Positions 10,112-21,589 of a DNA stretch of 64,000 nt are shown here, in pieces. This DNA comes from Siphonodentalium dalli (taxonomy: Eukaryota; Mollusca; Scaphopoda; Gadilida; Siphonodentaliidae). The number at the start of each line of letters is the position of its first letter. Position 1 is the stretch's first letter. The position numbers and the translations under genes were made by a program. The notes under the pieces are model-generated. The model was not told where the DNA came from. It worked only from the letters and a program-made list of their open reading frames with translations, and searched no databases. Location: the NCBI GenBank assembly GCA_032622095.1, contig CP136065.1, forward strand, positions 55,359,949 through 55,423,948, read 5' to 3'.

Positions 10112-12195
10112 CTAATGCCAGAACGAATGGACCTATCCCTACGTCCCGCCCACCTGTAGGCTGCATGGTTACTGTTACTACGCACCACAAGCCATCTCAA
10201 TGCCGCTATCTCTTCAGTGCTAAAATAGCTTCCGATGAGAAATGACTGTGTTGTTAAACGCCATGTAACACGATAATATAGTTCGTTGTTAATATCACGA
10301 TTTTTAGATACCTTTGTGTGTATATATGCAACACGTAAAAGTGACTGTCGTTAGATATAAACAAAAATAGAACCAGTTTTTAAACAAAAACAGGTGTGAT
10401 TGTTAGGCCACTTCCGATAAACAACAAACATAGATGTTTAGGCATACTTTGAATCAAACGGTGTAAATGAAGCCATTATGAAACTTCAATATCAAATAGC
10501 AAATTTAATATCGAAGCTATGCTAATGGTTCACACCTTGATGAAATAAATCAAACGGGGGTGTACATGGGGTAATTAATCTATAATCCCTCTTTTGTCGA
10601 AATAAATATAACGATATCAGTTTACCATACACAAGCGTTCTGAATGAACCCCGGTGACATCAGGCCGGATGCAAAGGATGATCAAATAATGGCCTTTTTA
10701 AATTCCACTACTTTTTTTTCGGGAATAAAGTACATTAAAGAAAACGCCGACTATCATGGAGTCAGTTACATGTTGCCATGTCGAGGCAACAATGGCACAA
10801 AGTGAACTTATTCGGTGAAGGTTGCGTGTATACACATCGAAGCACGTGCAATGTGTGAAATTTCGTTGCTATTCTATTGGAAAACATCTGTTGATTCTCA
10901 TTTACACGTACATTGTCGGAGGAAGCTTTAGATTCTCAAATGGATTCAGTAAGATCGACGTTCGCACGAGATCCTACATGTTAGTGTGAATAGCAGGCAT
11001 TCGAACTCAATATTACCACGATGTTATAACAGCAACAAATGTAGGCCTATACATTTATAACGAAAAACACTTCACATAAAACACATACTCGCGGCACAAT
11101 TAATATTCATAACGCATCATCGATCGGGACTACTATTTCACGTTTTAGTCTGAAATCTGTTTTATATAAATATTGAAATTTAAATAACACTAGGATCCGA
11201 GTGTGGTCGTTGGCATGGTTTAATCCAGCGTAAAAAGATGTCATATATAGTTACTTTTCTATTTAAACCGAACTAAAACATGTATACATATCGTTCGTCA
11301 ACCGGACATGTTCCCCATGCACATATCAACACCATTGTAGCTTTTTAAGACATATTTTGCTCTCGTGTTCGTAAATTCCCTATAGCTTACAACTGTTGTT
11401 AGGGACCGGCTTGTGGTGCGGTTCATATCACTAGGCAGGCGTATGTTGCTTCCGGGTTTAAGCTATCGGCTCATTGGCTATAATTGAAATTGGGGCGGTA
11501 CCTATGGATAGGTCCATTGGATTACACATGGTCGAGTAGCAGATCCCAGCAACACAGTGTACATGGCATACACACATACCAAATGTGACTGCCGAAGAGA
11601 ACATCGTAAATGCTCACATAATTGTCTTGACGATTGCATGAATGAGATACATTTGCAGAAGTAGATCTAGCTTTATTCTTCAGACTCCTCAATGCAAAAC
11701 GCACGCGTTTAGGTGCTCAGTTGGCGTCATAGTTTGTAACGAACGGGCGTGTTATCAGAGATGATGAAGAAATCTCGAGTGAATGGATACAATACTATAT
11801 GAGTCAATATATTCAACATTATTAAGTGATACCTCATTTGATCAAGATCATTATTCTAGTGTGTCTGAAATCGTAGGAGCAGAGCTTTCGGGCACGACCA
11901 CGTCAAAAATCGATGAACCTTTGTGCTAAGTGGTGTAAAACAGCGTATCAGACTTCTTGTTGAATTCTACCGGTTCAATTGGGCATACGATTTTCCAGTA
12001 CCAGTTAACAAGGGGTATGAATCCCGCGTTCTCTGAACATGGCCTGAATCCCACGTACCAAAACGAAAAGAGGGATGATACCCTCACAGGGACGTGGATA
12101 GAGGGATGATAATCATTGCTCTGACTACGAGGTCGATTTAGTAACAAAAAGTGCCATGTTGAGTTCCATGCCAAATTTGATAAATTAAATGGAAA
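10112..12195. other. Unannotated DNA in presumed CTLD gene A intron
   Basis: No coding frame with recognisable domains, tandem repeat or inverted repeat was found. If the exons at 12775 and 286 belong together, this is intronic. Confidence 0.4.
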
Positions 12196-12199
12196 CATG

Positions 12200-12597
12200 T
12201 ACTAATGGCGCAGATTTTGGCGCCCGCCGAAATTTGCACCATTAGCGCATGTTTAGGCGCGCGCCTAAAGCGAGAGAAGTTCCAACACATGCGCCTTATT
12301 CGCACATTTGGTCGCTTATGTCGCTTTTGACGCGCGCCAAAATGCGCGATATTATCGCATGTTTCGGCGCGCCGAAATGTGCGCCATTGTCGCACAACTT
12401 GTCGCGTGCCGAAAGCTCCAGAAGCGCCAAAAATGCGCGCCGCAATGGCGTACATTTTGGCGATTTCGGCGATAATGCGATAATGGCGCACATTTCGGCG
12501 CGCGCCGAAAACGTCAGTAGCGCCGAAATATGTGCCGTAACGCCACATATTTTGGAGCTTTCGGCACGCTACAAATGGCGCATGATTAGGAAGTGGT
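12200..12597. repeat. GC-rich palindromic repeat block
   Basis: About 400 bp dominated by repeated GGCGC, GCGCGC and CGAAA motifs, in sharp contrast to the AT-rich flanks. Self-complementary cores such as TTTCGGCGCGCCGAAA (near 12361-12376) and TTTCGGCGCGCGCCGAAA (near 12493-12510), plus CCGAAAGCTCC (12408) with GGAGCTTTCGG (12554), show the block folds back on itself. The very low stop density on both strands follows from this composition and should not be read as a gene. Confidence 0.8.
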
Positions 12598-12774
12598 CCT
12601 AATATTATTCCATACATTATACTTCATGTTATGTCCATGCATTGTTGAATTTCCCGCCACATAGTTTGTCATGCAGAAATTCTCAATTCGAAGAGTTATG
12701 AACCTTATCTTGTATATAGGTACGTATATATATTATGGCTATTGTGTGTTCAATGGTATATGTGAAATACGTAC

Positions 12775-12955
12775 GTGTCACCGATTGTTTCATCCAACTC
12801 CCGCTTGTTATTGAATTCGACGAGACGTCCACCACTCATGTCGCAAAATGTGTTCGACTTCCCTTGTGTTATAGCATTGCTGTTCCTCCAAATGCATTTT
12901 CCTGTTCCATTCAATACAAGTCCTGTCGGAGCGCAAGCATGTGATTCCATGTAAA
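12775..12955 (-). CDS. C-type lectin domain, first-half exon (gene A)
   Basis: This exon encodes the N-terminal half of a CTLD. After a pyrimidine-rich acceptor (TTGTATTTTGTAG) the frame reads HACAPTGLVLNGTGKCIW, then FCDMSGGRLVEFNNKREL and DETIG. That is the expected order: first cysteine, a G-x-C-hydrophobic strand, then C...GGRL and the L-x-E-F...N helix region. The chosen donor AC|GTACGT gives 181 nt, phase 1 in and phase 2 out, exactly compatible with the phase-2 exon at 286-560. An alternative GGTGAC donor would not keep that exon in frame. The intron would be about 12.2 kb and hold the LINE relics, the orphan frame and the foldback. No upstream signal-peptide exon was recognised. Confidence 0.65.
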
Positions 12956-13101
12956 CTACAAAATACAACAAGGCGTTGCAAGAGTTTCACCAAAAATGTA
13001 CAGGCTCAATCGGCCGAATTCTGGTCTCTGGTCTGAATTGGTCAGTATTCTCGTCTTATAAAATACCAGGTTTACGTAAACCAAGGTTATGCTTTATTGT
13101 C

Positions 13102-13290
13102 ATTCACGCATGAGACACGTCTGTTCACATTGCGTGTTAACGTACGAGTTTTTGTCACGAAACATACTAAGTTGGAAGCACTTTGTGTCATAGTTGCTAC
13201 TATATAACATCAAGTTACTGACTTCATAATCGTCTTTTACCACTATCTGATAATCCTTTGCATCCGGTTGTAAAGTTTTCGACACCTTAA
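13102..13290 (-). CDS. Terminal exon of a small Cys-containing protein
   Basis: A minus-strand frame of about 60 codons ends with a TGA followed almost at once by AATAAA (plus 13093-13098), as in a last coding exon with its polyadenylation signal. A candidate acceptor is TTTAAG|GTGTCG or CTTAG|CCACA near 13285-13300. The C-terminus reads SNYDTKCFQL, then KNSYVNTQCEQTC. The C-x3-C ending with upstream N-x-Y and a YDT-x-C-F strand faintly resembles the second half of a Kunitz inhibitor domain, but one expected cysteine and the reactive-site half are missing. It lies 140 bp upstream of the CTLD exon on the same strand. Function unknown. Confidence 0.4.
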
Positions 13291-13689
13291 ATGTGGCTAA
13301 GTCGAGTTACTGGAAACTGATATGTATATCGTTATATCTATTTTGCCACCCTTTTATCCCAATGCCCGATGGTGATGCCGTTCGACAAAAGAGGGATTAA
13401 TGAGTAATTACCACATGTACAACTCATATCGGCTGATTTTATAAAGGGGCTATGTGGTTGTTGTGATTTGACTAGATCGGTCACATTTTCCATCGACATG
13501 AACTGTAGCATTAACATTTGATATGTTATATTGAGTATATAACCGTAATTGTGTATATAAAATATACCCTTTTGTTGCGCTATTTTGGATATATTGTCAT
13601 TGTCTGGAAACTAAGTGAGGCTGATATCTTCTGGAATTTGTAAAAGGCAATTAGAAACAGTTCGTCAGTGCGGATCGGGATTAATTTTA

Positions 13690-14225
13690 CTACTGTTCTA
13701 CGAGAGAGAGAGATAATGTTTATTCCTCCAACACATGAAGATAATATATACATGAGTGAGTTGCACCGTCAATTGCATGACCAGTGATGTACAAACAATA
13801 ATTATATACAGAAAGAGTGCACATGAATGTTATATGCTATTAATCATACATGGATGTGTCAATTAAGCACAAAATACATATAAATGTGAGGCAGTCCATG
13901 AAGAGAATTTCATCGTCACATAATTGCCGGTTAAACATGAGATGACCATACACATTGAAAAGAACTATTTTCAGTGCTTCAGCATGACCGTTCGGCAAGT
14001 TTATGAGCGAACCCATGAATAACAATTTTCTCTTATCTATTTCAACTTGAAGAGGCGATAGTCCGAGGAGTGATAGGGATAGCTCGGTACTCGTTCTCTT
14101 TGGTATGCCCTGAATAATTTTGACACACATACGATATGACCGTTCGAGAAGTAGGTAGTGTGCTTCGCTGAGACCGTACCACATGTCACAGCCATACAAT
14201 GCCTTCGGTATAACAACAAGTTTAA
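13690..14225 (-). pseudogene. LINE C-terminal fragment
   Basis: The minus-strand translation at 13840-14199 shows MYGCDMWYGLSEAHYLLLER, then RMCVKIIQGIPKRTSTEL, LLGLSPLQVEIDKRKLLFMG. This order (YG-x-x-W, a LER helix, then a DKRKL helix) is typical of the conserved region after the reverse transcriptase of non-LTR elements. Nothing upstream of it survives, so it is a 5'-truncated copy, which is normal for LINEs. It ends near 13700 next to a short GAGA run. Confidence 0.7.
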
Positions 14226-14274
14226 ACTAGAGGGTTAAAATTCTGGCCTGCAGAATTTTTATACTTCCATATAA

Positions 14275-14690
14275 ATTCCCCATCCCCGATCGCCATCCAT
14301 AATTTAATCATCTACCCAACCCTATCCAACCCTTACACATAAACCACTCCATAACCCTAATATTGGTAGCCAATCCATAATCATAACCATTTCCACAGCC
14401 CTATCCACAGCACTTAACTCTAACCCAATAAAATACCCTTACCAAATACATTGCCCTCTTGCAAACCATATCCATAGCCGTACCTTGGACCATTACCATA
14501 ACTCTTTCGATGAGCTTAGTCATACATACAAGCGTACCCACAACCAAATCCTTTGCATAACTGACACCGTCACAATTTTATCATTAACGATATCCACAAT
14601 TCTAACCCAATTTATAAACCATATCCTGGCCATAATATTAAGCCTAACCCTGATCTACACATATCTATAACCCTATTCTTAATGTATTAT
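14275..14690. repeat. Degenerate CCATAACC-type short tandem repeat
   Basis: About 400 bp of imperfect hexamer-like units based on CCATAACC, CCCTAT and CCACA on the plus strand, with strong strand asymmetry (very few G). It recalls a degraded C-rich telomere-like or microsatellite array, but the unit is not a clean TTAGGG complement. Confidence 0.7.
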
Positions 14691-14699
14691 ATAGTTATC

Positions 14700-15165
14700 A
14701 TGGTATAAAATATTAAATATGAGTCAAGAATTCTGTCCGGAAATGATTCTATTGATTATTATTGATTTCATTTCGAATATCTTCTGGTCTAATAATGTGT
14801 GGTTGTTTAGCTAACGAACAATAGTGGTTACTGTTACCAGTGACCAGGTTTGTTCTAAAAATAAATCAATAACTTGTCCCAATTAAACATCTCATTTCAT
14901 AATAAAATATTCGAAAAAATTCAACATTAGCTGATAGAAGTCTTACTGGACATGGGTCTTCAATTCATATTTATTATTTTGTACCCACAAAACTATTTCA
15001 AACTTGTTATTTAAAGAGATAATCATATTGTTAACCCTTGACGATAATTTTCTTATGTGTATACAGTCATCCGGGAGTATTTTTCTACATGATAAGTGAA
15101 TACATGTAATATATATCGGTCACTTAATCCTGATTAACTCATTGCGCATTCATTTGAAAAGTAAA
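14700..15165. other. Unannotated AT-rich DNA
   Basis: No gene or repeat recognised. Confidence 0.4.
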
Positions 15166-15169
15166 AAAA

Positions 15170-16080
15170 ATTCATCGAATTTGCACGTGGATAGTACCGA
15201 CCACATCCAATTTGCTTTATCTCGAGTTCTTCATGTATTTCTTGCAAGATTTACTTGAAGTTGCCAAAAGCCTCGACCAACCGATGCGCGTTCTCCGTTA
15301 GACGGATTGCTTTTATACCACAGTCAAACTTCCAGGATGTATATATGGTATACTGAGGCACATGCTCACGCTATATATCGTCGCCACGAGTGAATCCTTT
15401 GTTCTGAAACTTAAACACCCGTGTTGGGCGTTGATATCCCCTATCACATCCACTCGTCAGCAAAATTTTATCTCCATATTTTATTTTTTTCAAGAATTTT
15501 TGAACTTTTGGTTTTTGTTGGAAATTGCCAATATGTACCCACCTGAACACGAGCTTTCCGTTGGTCGGTTTTCTTTGTAAGTAGAGCGGTCAAACTTTGG
15601 GATGTTACCAAAAATATATCAACGTACCGGCTCCTGCATTACATCGCTCCTTCATTAACCCGGTCGGATTTGGCGAGAAAAATAGCTTAGTGATACATCA
15701 CTTAAATATACTTGTTAACATTATAAAGCCTCGCCACTAGTAAACGTGGTACCTTAGCTCAAATTAAGCAGACATCGATAAGTTGCGTTTGGGTACTATC
15801 TATCATATCCACTATTCAAATTTTTTTTGTCTCGATGTTTGATTTTTAGACAATTCCCCCCCCCCCCCCCCGTTTAATTTTCGTTGGAATTTGCAAAAAG
15901 TCTGAACCGACCGGAAGCTCACTCGCTGTTTGACAGTTTGCTATTATAGCAGAGCTATCAAACTTTGGGGGCCTACCTACGCGATACCGCAGTTCCTGCT
16001 CTTGCATTAACCTTGCTCACCACTTAGCCCGTTTGGATTTGGCGCCAAAAATAGGTAATTTTCTTGTACATGCCGTAGAT
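15170..16080. repeat. Diverged tandem repeat, three units
   Basis: Units share an ordered set of blocks: a GTACYATC/CACATCCA start (15190, 15434, 15797), a TTTTT-rich stretch, a TTGGAAATTGCC/TTGGAATTTGC block, CTCxCxGTT, a TCAAACTT-G-G block, then a GGATTTGGCG block. Spacings are about 242 and 361 bp because of internal indels. A poly-C run sits in the third unit (15857-15871). It is non-coding and strongly diverged. Confidence 0.65.
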
Positions 16081-16370
16081 CGGTAACGATTGGGACAAAA
16101 AACTTGCCAGCGATAAAATTCGGTCCGCACCACTCTCCCCATTCGGAATATGCAACAAAAATATTATACCGCTGGACTTGTTGTTTTTTTGTTTTTGTTT
16201 TTTTTGTTGCTAAATCTGCCGTTTACATCCGACACCGGTCAGCCTGGTCTCACCACAATCGGCCTGGTCTCACCACCCCGACATCGTATCACCACCCGGC
16301 ATGGTCCTGTCGCCTCCCTGGTACGATCTCACCCTCGTTCATGCTCCTTCATTGGCCAAATTATTTAATT

Positions 16371-17012
16371 GTCGATGGTCTGTAACTTGAACATTTCTCA
16401 ACCGATTTACAAAATTCTTTCAGGAGGATCATTAGTACGTCCTATAGATACATGATAGTAAAAATAGTTGAAATCATCGCAAAAACAAAATCGAAAATTT
16501 TGCCCCCACCAAAAGCCAAAAATATTAAGTCCGTCCCTGTTCAAAACTTTTTCTCGTATCGAGTTGCTAACGCTTAGCTGCATATAATCTCTCAAATCTT
16601 GCATGCCATAGACAGACACAGGATATGAAATCAATGGAGTTTTGCAAACCATGGGCGACAACTCTATAAAGAAAGCGCGGACATAAATTGTAATGTATGG
16701 ACCAGATAGGGCATACTGAATTGTACCTATGGTCCAAATTTGGAGTCTCTGCTGCTTATACTTTTCGAGATACAGCAACACAATTTTTTCACACAAAGGG
16801 GGATAACTCTGTATATCAAGCACGAACAATATCCTATATAGTCTATTCAGTTGGAATTAGTATAGCTCTATATACCTACGAAATTTCAGCTCCCTATCTC
16901 TTGTACTTTCTGTGATATAAGAGTTACAAAATTGCTAAGAATAATAATAATGGAAAAAAATAAAAAATTGAATAACAATATACTTCCATATTAAAATATG
17001 AAAGTATAATAA
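16371..17012 (+). repeat. Dispersed repeat, copy 1 (of direct repeat pair)
   Basis: This ~640 bp segment recurs at 17750-18377 in the same orientation with only scattered differences and short indels. It starts at a TCGATGGTCTGTAACTTG block. Its 3' part contains the palindrome ACTTCCATAT...ATATGAAAGT and ends at TATAATAA. ORF-like frames in it are shared by both copies and show no known domain. A more diverged partial unit lies between them (about 17455-17600). Confidence 0.8.
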
Positions 17013-17749
17013 GGGAATCGCGCGGAATTGATTGGTATGTCGATAGTATGGTTTATTGACATGTCTGTGCTCAGTTGGATCGTTCTGATATGCCGCCCAC
17101 CCATGCCTCGAAATTAGGTGACGCAGGTAGAGAAATCGCCATATCTCGACCAATTTTCGAGAGATCGAGCTGCTTTTTATGTCATTGTGTTCGTATTTGA
17201 CGCCCCTTTAATATATAGTTGGGTTCTATTGATATATTGTGGCGATATTCTACTGTGTAGCCATATATGTATGTTGTTCAGTGCATACTTTTCGAATATC
17301 TCTGGCCTCCATCGACATAATACGGCAATCGGGTAATCGTTTAGAAGTACTATAAATTCCCCATCGAATGACACCAAACACGTGACGATCGGTTGAAGGA
17401 ATTTAAATTCATAGTGCATTTTCTGTAGACTTGAAAAAAAGGAAAGGGTCACAATTTCTACATTTGTCAACCGATTCACAAAATTCACACATAATGACAC
17501 TCGGTACATTTTATAGATACTTCACAACAATTTTGGTCCAAATCGGAGACAAGAAAAAAAGACAATTTTTGCCCCCCCCCCCCCCTACTTAATACGGACA
17601 AAAGTCTTTGGATCTCGGTCAAAATTGCACCATTTCGTCTTCTCTCAATGAATAATACACTCACATAAATCAAATCCAGCTCATGTGCGTCGTCTAGGAG
17701 GAGTTTTGTAAACAAGCACTTTCTCCTCAATCAATGTACGAATACAATT
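17013..17749. repeat. Spacer between the direct repeat copies
   Basis: Contains a diverged version of the repeat start (CATTTGTCAACCGATTCACAAAATTC at about 17461) and a poly-C run at 17572-17585. Together with the flanking copies this looks like a larger ~1.38 kb tandem unit. Confidence 0.5.
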
Positions 17750-18377
17750 TTCGATGGTCTGTAACTTGGACATTTCTCAACCGATTTACAAAATTCTTTC
17801 AGGAGGATCATTAGTACGTCCTATAGATACATGATAGTAAAAATAGTTGAAATCATCGCAAAAAAAAAATATTAAGCCAAAAGCCAAAAATATTAAGTCT
17901 GTCCCTGTTCAAAACTTTTTCTCGTATCGAGTTGCTAACGCTTAGCTGCATATAATCTCTCAAATCTTGCATGCCATAGACAGACACAGGATATGAAATC
18001 AATGGAGTTTTGCAAACCATGGGCGACAACTCTATAAAGAAAGCGCGGACATAAATTGTAATGTATGGACCAGATAGGGCATACTGAATTGTACCTATGG
18101 TCCAAATTTGGAGTCTGCTGCTTATACTTTTCGAGATACAGCAACACAATTTTTTCACACAAAGGGGGATAATTATGTATATCAAGCACGGACAATATCC
18201 TATATAGTCTATTCAGTTGGAATTAGTATAGGTCTATATACCTACGAAATTTAAGCTCCCTATCTCTTGTACTTTCTGTGATATAAGAGTTACAAAATTG
18301 CTAAGAATAATAATAATGGAAAAAAATAAAAAATTGAATAACAATATACTTCCATATTAAAATATGGAAGTATAATA
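17750..18377 (+). repeat. Dispersed repeat, copy 2
   Basis: Nearly identical to 16371-17012. It stops exactly where the LINE begins at 18378, immediately after a perfect hairpin made by ACTTCCATATT and AATATGGAAGT (18348-18371). In copy 1 that hairpin has one mismatch. The sharp junction suggests the end of a transposed unit or a recombination breakpoint inside the LINE. Confidence 0.8.
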
Positions 18378-20004
18378 AATTAATAACAGTTGAAGGTGTG
18401 AGGTACTTGGTAACTGGTGACCTGCAAGCAGCGAAAAATGTTCGCCTCATCATTTCGCATGCCCTGTCAATATTCTTTGAGCGATTTGAACGATTATTTG
18501 GGGGAATTCCCAAATGAATAACGGTTTCAGCCTCCTTTAAAGGGTGTGGTCCCAAAAACCATTTTGACACATCAGTTTTTACATTAGAGCTTTTGCCTGT
18601 ACTGCTGTCACAAAAGACGACTATTTCACTCTTGACAATCGAATAATCAAATTTCCACAGTTTGCTATATTTGTAACAAGTTTCCAACAGTCTTTTCAAC
18701 CCACCTTCAGAATACGACAGGATGCATACATCATCTGCAGTTGTTGGGCATGAACATGAAATGTTGTCTATATGAAGCCCTTCTGGTGAGCTGGCAAGTT
18801 CGTTCAGAAGGTCATCGATAAAGACGAGATATAGGAACGGTGATAGGACGTCCCCTTGGCGATTGCCTTGTTCAATATTAAATATATTAGACAGATGTCC
18901 TTGATATCTCACCATGCTTTTGATATCTGTGTACATAGCTGCAACAACTCTAAGCATACGCCCATCTAAGCCTTTCTGCATTAATTTATATAGCAGGCCT
19001 TGTGCCATACCCTATCAAATGCCTTTTGTGAGTCTAAGAATGCGGCGTATACCTTAGAGTTGTTGCTGTGTGCATACTGTACACTTTCTTGGAGGATGAA
19101 AGATGTGACCGTACAACCAACCCCTTTCTGGAAATCAAATTGTAGGCGATTGGGGAAGCCAGCAAACTTATCAGAACTAAGTAGTCTTTCGAGAAGAATC
19201 ATTTCAAATAGCTTATAAATGATTGGTAATAGAGTTATTATTGCTCTATAGTTATCCGGGTTGTCCATTGGTTTTGGGTTGCCTTTGTATATAGGAACAA
19301 TTATTCCCGTCTTCATGGTTGAAGGAATATATTCCAGGCGAAGCATACCGGAGAATAATTTACAAATTACTGCAGTTAGATCAACGGTGGCAAATAAGAG
19401 ATGTTCGTTCACGATACGCGTGTGTCCGCCAGATTTATTCCGTTTGAGTTGCTTCAGACTGCGGGTAAGTTCACCGGGTGACACATCTCTACAGATAGAG
19501 TTATCTCGACTGGGTATCTCCGATGCTACATTCAGTTGAGCGGCTCTATTTTCCACTAGCGTCTCAAATGTTGGGACTTCGTGCATACTTCTACTGTACA
19601 AAGTTTGGAAATAGCTTCTCCAACCATCCACTATGTTTTGGGGATCTCTGAAGATTGTGTTTCCGAACTTAATTTCAGACCCAGGGTTGGTACCGCATTT
19701 ATTCTGAATCTTAGTTGATTTCCAAAAAGAAGGTTGGTCATGTTTGGCGAGGTACTCAATATTATGTATGTGCCTTGTTTGGAGAGCGTCCACCGCCGCG
19801 CGATGTCGCCTCCGAAATAAGCGTTTTGAATCCCTATATGCTTGGAACGTACAATCGGTAACCCCTTTCGGGCGCCCTTTCGATATCCAACACCTCCGAC
19901 ATTGACGCATATCTGCATGTAAACTTTTCAGTTCTTGGTTCCAATAGGATTTCGAATATTTTTGCCTTTTCGTAAATTTTGGGCTCGCTTCACTTGCTGC
20001 AGAG
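18378..20004 (-). pseudogene. LINE 1 reverse transcriptase region (broken)
   Basis: Minus-strand frames encode the reverse transcriptase of a non-LTR element. From upstream: a linker (YSKSYWNQELKSLHADMR, about 19925-19980), RT finger motifs (GIIVPIYKGNPKPMDNPDNY; then YRAI and LERLLSS), the palm A motif AAFLDSQKAFDRVWH (about 19000-19050), RQGDVLSPFLYLVFIDDLL, and a TADDVCIL catalytic box where Y/F-A-D-D is usual. A one-base frameshift after DRVWH (about 19000) separates the two frames. The element stops at 18378 against another repeat, so the C-terminal region and 3' tail are gone. It belongs with the endonuclease at 20507-21580, separated by a MITE. Confidence 0.85.
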
Positions 20005-20008
20005 TTAA

Positions 20009-20502
20009 AGGTACGGTTGGCCTTGGTGGTGGGTATCCTGTAAAAATATTTCCACCCGTCAAAAACCGCCACAAACAGAAAGAACATCAAAATGTAGACA
20101 GACTTTGTCCGTATACAAATAAGAAATATCGCATAAACAGTATGTTATTGTCATTTGTTTGACCATTGTTATGTAAACAAAAGCATAAAAAGTAACTTTT
20201 CTGGTGTTTGTTTATATTATGATGGTAAACATAAAGAGCGTTCTTTGTTGGTGAATACCTGATATGGAACTAATAAAGAGCGTTTATGCCATATGTGTGT
20301 GATTAGCCAGTAGCATTGTGCTGTCGTCTGTAACACAATCAGGCTCTTGCTTAGGTAAAATATAGTAGGTCTTTATGATAACATGCTGTTTACGCGATGG
20401 TCATGGTATATATGAACGGAATTGTATGCGTTTTAATGTTTTTCTGTTTACGGTGTTTGGAACAAATATGAATATTTTCGACAATTAAGGCCGCACGTGC
20501 CT
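20009..20502 (+). mobile_element. TTAA-flanked MITE, copy 1 (inside LINE 1)
   Basis: A 494 bp non-autonomous element flanked by TTAA on both sides (20005-20008, 20503-20506). Termini are AGGTACGGTTGGCCTT and, inverted, AGGCACGTGCGGCCTT, an imperfect ~16 bp TIR. TTAA duplication is characteristic of piggyBac and Kolobok DNA transposons. It splits the LINE between endonuclease and reverse transcriptase. Its minus strand supplies an ATG and about 28 codons (MMFFLFVAVFDGW...) that fuse in frame to the LINE RT. That leader is MITE, not LINE. Confidence 0.9.
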
Positions 20503-20506
20503 TTAA

Positions 20507-21580
20507 GGATGTGCACTATACATGCATATAATGCGTCAATATCTGAAGTGTTCGATATCCTTGTTTCAAGCTTCTGGATTTGTCGCCTCAATGCTTCCTG
20601 ATATGCCGGTATGTTAATCTTAGACCAGTTTACGGCGGACTCGGTAGGGGGGGGTGCGTTGGTCTTAGATTGGATAATGAATGACATTGTACAGTGCACA
20701 GGCCTGTGATCTTTTCAACCAGATCCAATTTGCATTGTGGGACTACTATGTGATCTATCAACGATGGAGAGTGTTCCGTGTTATACGGCACGAACGAGTA
20801 CTTAGGACCCATACATGTGTTTAATGTGACGAGAGATTGTAGATAATGTGAGTCAAGGAAAGACTTGAACATTTTCGACCTGTTAGCACGCTTGGGCCAT
20901 TCTTTTTCTGCGTGGTTTTATGTCAGGAAATATATGGGCATTAAAATCTCCCATAATGACTACTGTACCTTGAGACGAGTACTCGAAAATAAAATTACTC
21001 ACAGAGGTAATGCAGTCACTGTACTCTTCGTCAGTATAATTTGTGTTTGGGAGATATACCTCCACAATATATGCAAATTCTTCAAATCCTAATCGAAGTT
21101 TCACGCCAATCAGACGCTCGTTTTCTAATCGCATATCAGTGAAGCATGAGCGATGCTTCTTATTAATAAGAATGGCGACTCCGTCTTTGGTATACTTTCC
21201 GCCATATTGCGTTGTTATAGTTCGACCAGGTTTACCAACGCCTGATATACTGTTCGTGAATCCGGTCGAGCTGCACCAGGCCATCCTCATTTAACCAGTG
21301 CTCTGATAATCCAATAACGTCATAGCTCTGACCATTTTTATTGAGCAGATTGGTCAAATAAAGAGAGCCTGATGCCAAGCCCGTTGAATTCCAACACAGA
21401 AGATTCAAATTTGTGCGAGTATGTGCATATGAATTAGTGCGATTACATGTATTGATAGATGTGTCATCCATGATTAGACATTGATTTATGAGAATTTCTG
21501 TCAGAGTTTTGGTATATTCGCCACTCTCTGCAATACATATCTTGTGGCCAAAAATCAGGAGAACAAATTTGTTCCACACA
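20507..21580 (-). pseudogene. LINE 1 endonuclease region
   Basis: Frames on the minus strand give the endonuclease/exonuclease/phosphatase-fold domain that nicks the target DNA. Seen are LNLLCWNSTGLASG (start of the domain, about 21390), YDVIGLSEHWL (catalytic E region), DGVAILINKKH, GTVVIMGDFNAH (catalytic, about 20950) and PSLIDHIVV (S-x-I-D-H, about 20760). A linker (NWSKINIPAYQEAL) follows before the MITE. The domain is spread over at least three frames, so the copy is inactive. Confidence 0.85.
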
Positions 21581-21589
21581 ACTTACAGG

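Noticed and set aside
12138-12617. Long open frames on both strands (up to 159 codons)
   Set aside because: They arise from the GC-rich, self-complementary GGCGC repeat block, which is nearly free of stop codons on both strands. The translations are low-complexity and have no domain.
20009-20162. Plus-strand frame beginning in the MITE (also at 24634)
   Set aside because: It is entirely inside the non-coding MITE and is shared by copies only because the element is repeated.
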